From Drechslerella dactyloides (Eukaryota; Ascomycota; Orbiliomycetes; Orbiliales; Orbiliaceae), in contig JAGTWJ010000003.1 of NCBI GenBank assembly GCA_020064725.1, positions 1,860,001 through 1,924,000 of the forward strand: DNA of 64,000 nt, in the 5' to 3' direction. Both the position numbers and the translations under genes were made by a program. This document shows, piece by piece, positions 1 through 11,298 of this stretch; position 1 is the stretch's first letter, and the number at the start of each line of letters is the position of its first letter. A model generated the notes under the pieces. That model saw only the letters and a program-made list of their open reading frames with translations. It was not told the origin of the DNA and ran no database searches.

Positions 1-1529
1 AACGTATGCCCAGCGACTAGCACGCACGCCCGTCTTACCGACCGTGCGTCTATTCGGGTGCGATCTGAGGCGATCGATCTGGCCGCAGCAAGGCGCTGGA
101 TCCAAGGCCGCATGGGAACTCTAATCCGGGACCAATAGGATGTCTTCGATGGCGCGGTGGAGATGACGTCGTGAATGGTGTGGTTTCTTGCCTGGCATGT
201 GCCTGGCAAGGCGTCGACTCGGCTGTGAGTTCACGCCGTGTTGGGCGCCTGGCCGTTGTGGCGGCGAATGCTAGCTGGCTTGGTGGCCTAGAATTCGCGG
301 TGCAAAGGTGCACTGGGCCTAGATATTATCTAGGACAAAGCTACCCGATACGTCGATTGTTCACCGCGAATACTTACTTACTTAGTAGTATACGCGTGTA
401 TTCTGTGAGACGCTCTAGATAAGTAAGTAATGGCAGCCTATAGGGATTTATATCCTGGTTTAGGTTGCGCTTTGCAAGCGTTGAAGGCTGGCGTTTGGGT
501 GAAGAATCCGCATATTGTTGCAGTCGTAATTAAGAGTATTCAACACGTCCTGTGGAACCAGGCCGGCTGTCCTCAGGCCTGTGAAAGAGCGGCTGGTCTA
601 GCTTCACGAGACAAGTATATAACAGCTTGCCCTATTATCCAGACAAGGGGTTCTCAAGACTTTATAATTTAGCTTTAACGCTAGTGTCCTGTGCAAGTCC
701 AGACTGACGTATATACGTACTTAGTATGTTCCTTGGCCCGTATTTGGTATCAACTGGTTTCATACTTATTCGCAAATTGTTGGAGCGCATCGTATTGCGA
801 GTACGAGCACTACGTATAATTGGCCAGGTACGTACATATAGACACATACGTACTTACTTATGACCCGCAGAATTCAAGATTTTATCTCTCTGAATTGCAA
901 GCTGAATAACTACAAGTAGTTGTCACGTGAAATTGCATCGTCTTCTTTAGATGCAGGATGGGCTGAATTATAGCATAACGACATTTCTGAGGCTAACAAG
1001 TGCTTAGCCTCTAGGATTCTGAACTAACAGGACAGGTACGCGTCTGAGAACTTTACGTTGCATAGCCATAGTCTAGAAGCCAGACGGGTGCGAGTTCACC
1101 AAGAAACGTGCAGGCTTCCGTTTCGTGAGCGGTGGTCCGGTACCCGTCTTGTTACTAGATTAATGCAACAGCCCCAAAGACTGAAATCCAACATTTAGAT
1201 CCTACAACCACAAGACTAACCCATAGCGCAACAATCTCACGTAAGGCGCTTGGAAAAATTGTGATAAAATATCCCGTTTGGAAGAGCGAGAGAAAAAGAT
1301 GCCTTTCGGTTCATATAACTAGTTCTAGTATACATGCAACAGGCGCCAAAAAAAAACACTCAAAAGAATATTCGAGCTGCACCCCGATCCTACCAATGCG
1401 CGCCCCCAGGAATTATTAACTTGTAAACGCAAAATATATTAATCTATCCTTCTGCATGCCAACTATCCAACACTATCGTAGCTGCTCTCATAGAGATTGC
1501 CCGTAGACGTGATTCAATCGTGAACCTTA
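1..1529. other. intergenic, no gene recognised
   Basis: No reading frame here resembles a known family or carries a convincing splice pattern. Short complementary stretches of TACTTACTTA and TAAGTAAGTA recur around 371-430, 717-725 and 845-860 and could form small hairpins. Nothing else stands out. Confidence 0.5.
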
Positions 1530-1983
1530 TTACACCATGGCAGCGACAACCCATCCACCGACAGCCACGGCGGCGGCGCCAGCAGCGACGAAGGAGGTAG
1601 GGGCAGCGTTCTTCGAAGAAGTCGAGCCGCTGGGTGCGGCGCCGGTGCCACTGGCGGATGTGCTTCCACCGGGGGCTGCAGAGCTCACGACGGGTCTGGA
1701 AGAAGAGCCAGTGGCTGCAGACCCGGTGCCGGAGGCAGCTGGGCCGGAGCTGGTTTGGCTGGAAATTGGAGTCGGGGATGGCGCGACCGCAGTTCTGGTT
1801 TCGATGGGCGGCACGACGGGGAGGGAAGTGCTGCCTAAAGGCCTGTTAGCAACTCGAGTTCTTTGAAATACCAATGGATCGTATCCCGGTGTGATTTCGT
1901 CAGCGGAGGCACGAGGAGGTCGGCTTACTTGACTGAGCGGCCGCGACGGCGACGAGGAGAGAGAGAGCGTAGAAGGCCTTCAT
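1530..1983 (-). CDS. small GPI-type secreted Ser/Ala-rich protein, 2 exons
   Basis: Exon 1 runs 1983-1929 and encodes the signal peptide MKAFYALSLLVAVAAAQS. A GTAAGC donor at 1928 and a TTTAG acceptor ending at 1835 remove a 94-nt intron, and the reading phase is kept (A|GC). Exon 2 is 1834-1530. The mature part is about 100 residues of Ser, Thr, Ala, Gly and Pro. It ends in a small-residue site and a hydrophobic tail (FVAAGAAAVAVGGWVVAAMV), the usual GPI-anchor signal layout. Such proteins sit on the cell wall or membrane; the specific role is unknown. I chose the spliced start because it supplies the signal peptide that the unspliced frame lacks. A TATAAATA lies about 150 bp upstream. The opposite strand has an equally long GC-rich frame, judged to be a shadow. 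Confidence 0.8.
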
Positions 1984-4874
1984 TTTGATTGTTTTAGGCT
2001 CGTGAAGAAAACGTAGCAATTGAAGGAGTGAGTAGAAGATATTATCTTAAAACCGACGAGAAAACTTGGTGCTAGTATGATATGGAGTGGAAGATGGAAA
2101 GTTTGGAAGAGAGAATCGAACGTTTAGCCTGGTATTTATAACCGTCTCCCGGTCACGACTCCTAGCCTCTGACTGCAGGGCACCCTTCACTCCCTGATTC
2201 ACGTATACGTAAACTTTGCACGCCAAGCGTGCACATGCATGTTTTGCCCTCGTAGCTAATTAGGATAGGATCGAAGGCAGCATATACAAATAAAACCGGC
2301 CGGCAGTGCCATTCCATTGCAGCGTCTCTCCCATTGAGCTCATGTTTGTTACGTAGACTCCAACATTTCTCATGTTTCAAGGCCCCCGACGGCAAGGATT
2401 AGGATCTTGCGGGGATGGCAACCGATTGGCAGTCGAATTAGTCGGTGAGTATGTGGCACAGGAGGCGGAACGAACAGGTAAGATACGAGACCAAGGCTGG
2501 TAGTTAGTGTCCTCGAAGCAGCGACGCATTGACGTTGCAGTTGGACGTTGTATTAGGATGCTAAGACGTCTTTGCAGGGCCGCCGTATGCATGCATGGGT
2601 AATGAATGCGAAGGGAGGAATTGGAGGATGGATGGAGGATATATTTGAGCTATAGGCGTGTTGGTTAATGGTTTCGAGGCGTCCAGATATGCAAGCGGAG
2701 CGTAGGTGCATGCACGGCTCAGCTTCTTCCAACATTGTAATTAACAGCTGATAGGATACGGCAGTCCGGGGCTGATCAGGTAAATTTCAAATCATAGGAT
2801 TGGGCAAAGCCTTGCGAACGAGCTAACTGGGGTAGTGGTATCGCAGACCGATATGGAAGTATCTCGACCGCTTCCAACACGCGCGACTAATTGCATGATA
2901 TGATGCGTTCAGAGCGTGTTTTTCACGTCTGGCAGGTTGGAATTTTGAGACGCAGCTCATTAGCCGCGTTGGAGGACCAAACTCTCATCTCTCACTGGAC
3001 TGGTCTCGCCGACCTCATTTTAGTTTGTGTCTGTGTATTGATTCGCGGACCTCCAGAGCATGCGCATGCACTCATCCATGAGATTCACGCCACGACGCTG
3101 CATTTCCAGAAATACCCCGGCTTGCACTGCAGCGTCGAGGTTTGAGCATCTTCTGCGCTGAACGGATTGCTATCCTAAATTTGAAGAGTCTTGCGGACGC
3201 AAGCACTGCAAGACGGCTTGGCGGTGTTTAGGATAACCAGTGAATGCATGCTGTCCGTAATGATGCAAGTAAGCGGGTGAGTGGTGCTTATGTACGAGTC
3301 CGTATGCGGTCACACAAGCTTAAGGCAAACTTGGGGCGAACCTAGAAACCGATAGCTAGGAAATTTACTAATACCTAGCACGTTCGGGAAGCCGAGACAA
3401 AATTAGACACCGTATAAGCTCGTATATGACACGTCTTATCGATACGATCGACAGGAAATTACTAGCAAATACCTTCGGTTTTCGAGACCAATCGTCGTCT
3501 TTTTGGAGAGCTTAGACCTGAATAGCTCTAGTCTGCGTCTTAGAAGGCAAATACAGTAGCGTTCCTGCTTGAAGAAGGAGCCGTCGTATGTTTTTTCGTC
3601 GGATCATGGTTGTGCAGGGTTAGTGCGTGATCTGCCCGATGCCAGAAATGTGGGCTGCATGAAAAAAACCTGAAAGGCGAATCCTGGTTCCTGGCGAGGA
3701 GTAAACTGTGGCACAATTGCAAACGTCAGATACGACGCGGGTGCTGGTTGAACGGTCAATTATTTGGTGCATGGTATCGAGAGGCGGAAGGCTACAGCTG
3801 AGGCAGCCAAACGACAAGGGTATGACGCCAAAAGGAAACGGTTCCGATTCATTAAATCGATTCACAAAGTAAACTTGGGAGGCCAGAGCTCGGAGGGTCC
3901 ATTGCGCGGCGCGGGACACGGTCTGGCCAGGAGTCGACAAACCTCATTTGTGCAGTTTTGGTCTGTGTCACCTGGCCAGGAACCTTGATCCCGACGAGAG
4001 CGCAACTCAGCGTCGCACAACGCCGTGGCAATCGTAACCTGTATTTTCGGGACGCCATGATCATGAGCAATAGCGTCAGATCGCGAGTTTACGCTCGGTA
4101 TCTGGGAATTGACGTTCCACAGATGGGTGAAACTGTCATCAGATCAGATCCAATGCGGCCACTCGTTTTGTATGTGCTGATTAATTGAATGGCGGGACTT
4201 CAGCCATGGCGCTATATAGCTGCATCGGCTCATTGACCGAATAGGTTTTTCCGGTGCCCTAAAGGTACCTTTGGAACACGCGATGGAGCTCCACAGCAGC
4301 TGGTCACTGAGACGTGATGCGTAGTTTGCACCCGTTCACTAGGTTATAGCCTAGCAGGCGCCACATTTGCAGGACATCAAGACGAGCTTTCGCCATGCCG
4401 TTGAACTCGCTTGAAACAGCAGGAGCTAGTATGTTTTGCTAAGTAGAAGGGAAGATAGATGCCAACTGGATTCGTCCTGACCGGCCGGCTTTATTCGCGT
4501 CTACCCCTCTTTAGGGGCCAGCTGCATGCATGATGCTGCAGCGTAGCCTCCGCCGAACCCGCAGGTTATGTTTGCGGGTGCAGCTCTTCTCCCCTGATAG
4601 ACGGCAAGCTGTCGCGTCCATTACTAAAATTGACCTTCCTGCAAAGTCGGCCAACAGCACCAACATTACCAACGTCAACGTCAACGTCAATGACAGTGAC
4701 CATCACATCAGGGTAAATACGGAGTTCCAAAAACAGGAAATCGACACCCCAGCTCAAGGCCACTTTGGCGTCATCTTCCATCCAATCCGGAAGCTCCTGT
4801 CCAGTTGGCACGCGAGTCAGATTCCTGATACCAGCGGTCGCCGTTATCCCAACTGCATAAAGTTACCCACAACC
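1984..4874. other. intergenic, no gene recognised; OMT leader at 3' end
   Basis: Several short frames occur (for example 2891-3145) but none has family resemblance, a signal peptide or matching splice sites. The last 345 bases (4530-4874) are open in frame with the methyltransferase and contain a repeated AACGTC run near 4671-4690. I treat them as 5' leader because the ATG at 4875 has the better context and the family's usual start. Confidence 0.5.
2133..2140 (-). promoter_or_regulatory. TATA box of the small GPI protein gene
   Basis: TATAAATA on the minus strand, about 150 bp upstream of the ATG at 1983. Position and consensus fit a TATA box; no expression evidence. Confidence 0.5.
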
Positions 4875-6493
4875 ATGGCGGAACCAGCGCCAGCGTCAGC
4901 AGGGACGGCGGTCCAACTGCGACCCAAACTGTCGGAACTCGCAGCGCAAATATCGGCAAACGCGAAAATTGTCGAGGACTACATCGAGGCCCAGGGACTG
5001 CCGTACCCTTCGTTCGCCACGGACGGCCCCTCCAATTTCCCAATTCCCGAGAATGCAGAGACGGCGAAAATCCATGAAGCGCGGCAAGAGCTGCTGACGG
5101 CGTCGAAGCGAATTTACGACCTCGCCACCGGTCCCAACGAGTATCTTCGCTGGCTGGTTTGGAACGTAAGTTTCCCCTCCATTCTGATTGTATCGATAGC
5201 CGAATGAATTCAGCCATTGGCTACCGAACGCACGGCTTGACGATGATCGGACGCAAACTGATTGTTCTTATGCATGCCCCGCACAGTACAATGATGTCTC
5301 AACGCTCCACGTCGTCACAGCCTTCAATATCCCAAACATCGTGCCCCTCGACGGCGACATCTCCTACGCGGAAATCGGCAAGCAATGCAACGTGCCCGAG
5401 CTCAAGATTCGCCAGGTCCTCCGCCTAGCCATGACTAATCGCATATTCTACGAGCCTCGCCACGGATACGTTGCGCATACCGCCGCGTCGAAGCTGCTCC
5501 ACGATGACTTGATGATGCGCAACTGGATCTCGTACAACACTGACGATCTGGCGCCGGCGTCGCTGAAGGTTGTCGAGGCGCTGCAAAAGTGGCCGGAGTC
5601 CGGCGAGACCAGCGAGACCGCGTTTGCGCTGGCGAATGGCGGTGAATCGCTGTTCCAGTTCCTGGGTACGCGGCCGGAAAGGGCGAAGAGGTTCGGGACG
5701 GCCATGTCGGCGTTCAGCACCGGCCAAGGGTATGCTGTGGAGCATCTTGTCAACGGGTACGACTGGGATAAACTTCCCAAGGATGCCACGATTGTTGATG
5801 TAGGATGCCCGGACCCCGCGCCTTATCTTAGCGAAGGACCATGTGGAAATGAATATGACTGACTCTCTGGTTTGCGTCAGGTTGGCGGTGCCACAGGCTT
5901 TGTCTCTGTCGAGCTTGCAAAAACACACCCCGACTTCAAGTTTGTCGTTGAGGACAAGGTGAAGGCACAGCTCGACCTTGGCGAAGCCCAGTTGGAGGAG
6001 GCGCTGAAGCCCCGTTTTGAGTACCGCGTCCATGACTTCTTCACCGAGCAGCCGGTCAAGGATGCGGATGTCTACTTGATCCGCTGGTGCATGCATAATT
6101 GGTCCGATAAGTACGCACTGATCATGCTCAAGAGCCTCGTTCCGGCGTTGAAGAACGGCTCGAAAGTCATTATCAATGAGCTGGCGTTGCCGGAGCCGAA
6201 CACTTCGAATCCCTGGGCGGAGCGCAGAATCCGGTGAGCATCCCCCCCTTTTTTTAAAACAAAGATCGAGATTTCCTTGGGGTCATCAGAGCTTGCGATA
6301 GCTAATATTGTATTGATATGGTAATAGGACCCTTGATATGGTGATGATGATGTGCTTGAATGCCTTGGAGCGAGAGGAAGGAGACTGGGAGAGACTGTTT
6401 GCTGAAGCAGACCCCAGATTCCGGTTTGATGGTGTTAAGCAGCCGCCTGGCTGTCTTATGAACATTGTTGAAGCTACCTTTATTGCAGAGTAA
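4875..6493 (+). CDS. SAM-dependent O-methyltransferase (COMT-like), 4 exons
   Basis: Exons are 4875-5165, 5287-5799, 5881-6233 and 6328-6493, giving 440 residues, normal for the fungal COMT/SirM-like family. Residues about 100-190 form the winged-helix dimerisation domain. The Rossmann SAM-binding motif VDVGGATG lies at about 267-274 and is created by joining exons 2 and 3. The presumed general-base histidine is H340 in WCMHNW. The C-terminus (RTLDMVMMM, then FRFDGVKQPPGCLMNIVEA) matches the family ending. Members transfer a methyl group from SAM to phenolic or enolic hydroxyls in secondary metabolism. The start ATG sits in AACCATGG. A longer in-frame start at 4530 is possible but lacks family support. 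The LaeA-like methyltransferase lies 1.8 kb downstream on the same strand, but no backbone synthase is nearby, so the substrate is unknown. Confidence 0.93.
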
Positions 6494-8303
6494 ACTGCGG
6501 TACCAGTATTTTTGGTCTTTCCCCAAACTAGAGCACCTTTGTCAAGGGGTGGATTCGAGTGGGCCGAGTCCCTGTGCGCGTGTCTTGCCTCCATAGCTCT
6601 GCTCAGATCTTCTGTTCAGATCTAGTTTCATCCTTGTAGCTATCTTTTTTGCATTTCTTTTTTGATAAAGCTTCGTTCAAGATTCATTTTGGTCTTGCAT
6701 GCCACATCCACACAATGGGCAGGAGTTTTTAGTCTGCGAGACCACTTCATGTCATGTTTGTTGATCCTGTGCTTGGAATGAAGAGCGACTGGTGGCTGGC
6801 TCGCCAGTTCACTAGTTGAGTGAAAATTTTGACTTTGAATATAGGCTACTCAATTAGGAAGGATGATATCTACGACCACAGAACGAGGAAAATTGGGTAT
6901 CCCGTCCGCTCTGCCTTACACAAGCCTCGTATCGGTCAAGTAGTAGTGTCATCGGTGACGGGACACGAATTCTGACTGTTGTAGATGAATTATCTTTTTG
7001 CCTCGTTCGTGAAGATAATACTTTTTGCTATTTTTCTTCTCTGTTTTCCCCTCTTTCTCCAGCTTTTAGAGAGGCTTCAAAACCGATCTGCGTTCGAGCC
7101 AATTGGCTTTGGCTTGTATTTTACCGTAGAAGAACTGCTCAGTTGTGTGTATTTAGACTGTGCCACTTTATTCTCCGACTGCTGCGCCGTACGTAATAGC
7201 TTTCAGTTTCCATCTTTTGTGATCGTGAATGCGGGTTCGCTTCTCGGAGCGCTAAGTTTTTCCGCCATGGAGCTTATTTTTCAACCACGGGCCATTAGCA
7301 TGCAGTGTGATAAGAACCTAGAGGGAATAGCTTACTGCAAATCACAGAAAATGTTATCTCCATACGAGATTTCTCTCGGAAGATACCGCGGTATGCTGCA
7401 CGCACATCCACGTCTGACGGGAGCCGCCATGGCTTGGGAGGATTGGCGGCAAAGCATTGACACGCAGCGGGATGGATGTCGAGAGCTCGAGAGCCTTCGC
7501 AGTCTCCACTCACGCCACCTGATCTGGGCGCTGGGCATTTCGGTCAAAGCCATTTGAAGGGTCATGGTAAATTGGCCTTTCGCGTTGGGCCCAGAATTCA
7601 AAGTGGGAGTCTCGGACATTATCGGAGGGGGTCTCCTCAAGACTAGTGCAGACATCGCTGGTTGGACGGCTAGCGGGGCCGTTGAAGTTAGTGAAGTTAA
7701 TGAAGTTAGTCGCGTGAAAGCTTACTCTACTTGCTAGTTTATAGCGGGCGACTGGTGCTCTGGACGGCCGCTAAATGCAACGGCTTTGCAGCAGCTCGAT
7801 GCCTGCTCCACAACCATCATTTTACCACCACCACCGCTGTCAACTACCCAGCCCTCCTCCCTTCCTTGCCCTCTTTTGCCGCCGGATGTTCGACAGGCCT
7901 GTCCTGGGAGCGAGCCGACCAGTCCGATACCACAATTCTATTGTTCCAGGCGCCGACGAAAGCCAGCGTGAGCGCGATAGATATCAGCGGGCTCTGATGC
8001 CCCTCCATGCCTCTCTGCTAGCGACAGCGGATTTGGTCTATTAATTCGGCACACGGAAACGACTGCTCGGCGCCGAGGCTGTACCACGCGAGTCGCTGTC
8101 CCGCCAAAAGAAGGGGTTTCTCTCTTTCCTTTCCGCATTGTTTAGTACTCCTCGCTATTCGGCTTGTCACACTCGAGATCGACCTGCAGTTTCCTATTTG
8201 TAGGATATATATCACATCATCACCGACTTATTCACGACGCCCTTGGATCTTTCGACACGACTACAAGACCAAGCGCTTCCCTACAACGCTCTGGGGGTCC
8301 AAA
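6494..8303. other. intergenic; contains leader/promoter of the LaeA-like gene
   Basis: A 190-codon frame at 6985-7557 is the longest open stretch but has no recognisable domain. Near 7684-7710 the unit GAAGTTAGT is repeated three times with one change. A TATATAT lies at 8206-8212, about 95 bp before the next ATG. Confidence 0.5.
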
Positions 8304-10221
8304 ATGTCGTCGTCGCCTCCGGGGAAGCAAAAGGCTTCGCCTCGAGGGTCGCCTAAAGGACAGGATGGACAATCGCCTCCTCAACCGGCCGCGGGAGACT
8401 CTCAGCAACAGCAGTCGCACTACCTGGCTGCTGATACGACAGAATCCAGCACGGATGACGATTTCTGGGACAATGATACCGGAAGGTAATAGCGACCGAG
8501 GGTCTTGGAGGCTCATTGTCGAGGCTCTAATCCCGCGCGCTCTGCGAGGAACCCGCACATCTCTCCCATCCACACCCATCTCGGGTTATCGCATGGCGCC
8601 CGAATATATGCTGACTGCCATTCCTTTACGGGCTGGGACAGTTTGATGACCGATACGACCAGTCTCAGAGAACAGATATACGCCCAGATGTACGTCGTCA
8701 CATCTGCTTCCCGTCCCCCGCCCCGTCCGAAACTGCTCGATCGCTCGTTGGGAGCATCGAGCGGATCCTCGGGCATTGCGCCATCCTCCTGGAGTCCGGG
8801 TAAAGGCCCGGACTCTGGATATTTGGGAGCCCTGCAGCTGACTGTCAATGTGATCAAACTCGCAGAGTGGAGAACGGACGGAGATACAATGTAGGTCATA
8901 CCAAGAAAAACGCCCGCCTCAATGGGATCTTTGTTCACTTATAACATCAAAAGAAGGATGCACGACTGCCCCCACTGCCGCTGGCTGTTGCATTACGAGT
9001 TCGCAGATCGATGCTGATTGCGCGAACCGGCTTTCTCTTCTAGGCAAATGCTGCGGGCGAATCAGAATACCAATTCCCTGTCGATGGTAACGATTCCCAT
9101 GATTCGACCTGCCTGCCTGTCGCTTGCTGGCCGTGCACTGCATGGGCTAGCTGGCTCGCGGAAGGACCCGAAGCGCAGTGGAGCTAACGCCTGTCGGAAC
9201 GCAATGCAGAGCTGGAACAGGACCGACTGGACCTGATGCACCACGTCTTCAAGTGTCTGCTGCATGGTAAGCTGCCTCTGTCTATCACTGTCGTGTTTAC
9301 GTAAGCTGGCGGGCTGGCTGACGGCGCCGCGTTGTTTATCGTAGGCGATCTGTTCATCTCCCCGATCGGCGACAACCCGCAACGCATCCTCGACATCGGC
9401 ACCGGCACTGGCATCTGGGCTATCGAGGTCGCAGAGTTAGTAGTTCCGACTATACTTCTTCCGTGATATGAATTTTACTAACACCAATTGCACAGCTTAT
9501 ACCCGTCAGCCTCGGTCATCGGCACAGACCTCGCTCCGATTCAGCCAACATGGGTCCCGCCAAATCTCGAGTTCCAGATCGACGACTGCGAGGGCGAGTG
9601 GACGTTCGGAAAGGATAGCTTCGACTTCATTCACATCCGCTACCTACGAGCTGCGATATCGAACTGGCCGCGACTATATCAACAAGCCTACGATGCGCTA
9701 AAGCCAGGCGGGTACTTTGAATTCCAGGATCCCGAGCTGGTATTCTACTCGGACGACGGATCGCTCCCCGCCGACGCAGCGCTTACACAATATATCAACT
9801 ACTTCCACGAGGCCTGCCACAAGAACGGGAAGCACACGCGAGGTCAGCCGCAGAGCGTCAAGGGTGAACTGGAGAAGATCGGTTTCATTGAAATCAAGGA
9901 AGACGTTCGCATGTGTCCGCAGAATCCCTGGCCGCGGAACCGACATTTGAAAGAACTCGGCAAATACAGTCTCCTTAATTTACTCGACGGCCTTGAAGGG
10001 TTTGCCATGAAACTTTTCACGGGAATTCTCAAGTGGAGGAAAGAGGAGGTTGATATATTCGTGATGAAGTTGAAGCAGGAAGCTCTCAACAAGAACTATC
10101 ACATGTACTTCAACTAGTACGTGCGCACCTTCCCTGAGGTTCCCATGCGCGGTTGTGGCTTTGAACTGACATGGGATATAGCTACTTTGTTTCGGGTCGG
10201 AAACCGTTGGATGCGATATAA
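8304..10221 (+). CDS. LaeA-like (TAM/UMTA-type) methyltransferase, 8 exons
   Basis: Exons are 8304-8485, 8642-8689, 8866-8890, 9044-9086, 9210-9266, 9345-9435, 9496-10116 and 10182-10221, all in phase, giving 368 residues. The first about 60 residues are disordered and rich in Ser, Gln and Pro. Then comes the family signature ENGRRYN and LEQDRLDLMHHVF, assembled from four tiny exons. The SAM motif LDIGTGTGIW is at about 134-143, followed by the VIGTDLAPIQP acidic loop. The motif LKPGGYFEFQD and the terminal YYFVSGRKP complete the usual LaeA-like fold. The last exon is needed for this ending; without it the protein stops early. Family members are nuclear or cytosolic and influence secondary metabolism and development; most paralogs have no known substrate. 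This is a paralog type, not evidently the global regulator LaeA itself. Confidence 0.92.
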
Positions 10222-11298
10222 TAAACCCGTCATGACTAACAGATTCTCCGATTCCTTCTACACAAAACCACACACATGGCTCCAATCGGCTATATATAGC
10301 CTGTCGACTTTCTACCATTCCTCACTCCAACTTCGGAGCCTTTAGATCAATATCAATGACGGAACAATTACCTTATTACAGCATATCTACTCTTCAACCG
10401 TCGGTCACTACCTGGGAGGCGTATTATTTTATTTTGTGTCGGAAAAGCAATGCGGTAAATCAGAAAAAGGAAAACATCATTATGGGTTTTGTTATCATGA
10501 CGTCTGGGTTTATGGACATCATTCTCTTCCCCTTTATCTGCGTCGTAACCGGAGCGAATCTTCTGCTTTTGCTGTATTGTCGGAAATTGTAGGTAGCCGA
10601 CACCTGATGTTTTGTGGGCTGGTTCATTTCTTTGGTTCTACTTCCTAGCGATTATCGTGAGCGTCTTGCGATCCGCTTGTTCCCCATTTGCAAATTCATT
10701 CTTCTAACGATGGCGCTATCGCTGCATGCTTTTCTTACTTTTTAAGCCTCCGGATATCGGGCGGCAGTCTGGCCTACGAGACAATTATTACCTCCTTGCT
10801 GTTGAGATATGTGGCATCTTATGATGCCGCGCGCGAGGGTTCTCAATGCTGCTTATCATTTCTGTCTTAACTTTACGAATGGGAATGGCGTTAGGCGCTT
10901 ATATTTACATATTCAATGGCGCGTTTGTAAAGTATTCTTGGTGCGGCTGTCTTTCGATCCGCCTAGGTACTCGTGCTCACGGCGGAGCTCAGCGTCATGC
11001 GGCTAAATTTATTACCCTCCGAAGTTTATGCAAATGTTCATCTAGATTGCCCGCGAGCAGTTACTGTCAGCTGTACTGCAGCTGGTGAAATCTGCCATGC
11101 AAGATGTACCTACTACTCATATCGGCCAACGAGGCCTCCCTAACCGCCGCTGATATATACGACCAAAATCGCACAGTATCTGCATGTACCGAAGCAGATA
11201 TAACAGATGTGGTGTCAGCGGCAGCCCTCTGTATGATTATTTGCAAGTAGAAACAGATAACAAAAGGTATAAAGGGTCACAAGAGACGAAGAAACGAC
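10222..11298. other. intergenic, no independent gene recognised
   Basis: No convincing gene of its own. The segment just below 11299 could hold an alternative last exon of the DUF6594 gene: on the minus strand, after an acceptor ending at 11227, a frame stays open to about 11070. Otherwise nothing is seen. Confidence 0.45.

Noticed and set aside
1537..1866. 109-codon plus-strand frame over the small GPI gene
   Set aside because: It is the antisense shadow of the Ser/Ala-rich exon; the minus strand has a signal peptide exon, an intron and a GPI tail.
4530..4874. N-terminal extension of the O-methyltransferase
   Set aside because: The frame is open, but the added residues do not resemble the family and the ATG at 4875 has a strong context. 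Kept as 5' leader.
6985..7557. 190-codon plus-strand open frame with a hydrophobic start
   Set aside because: The hydrophobic beginning looked like a membrane protein, but the remainder has no pattern or family resemblance and there is no supporting splice structure. Probably a chance frame or leader region.
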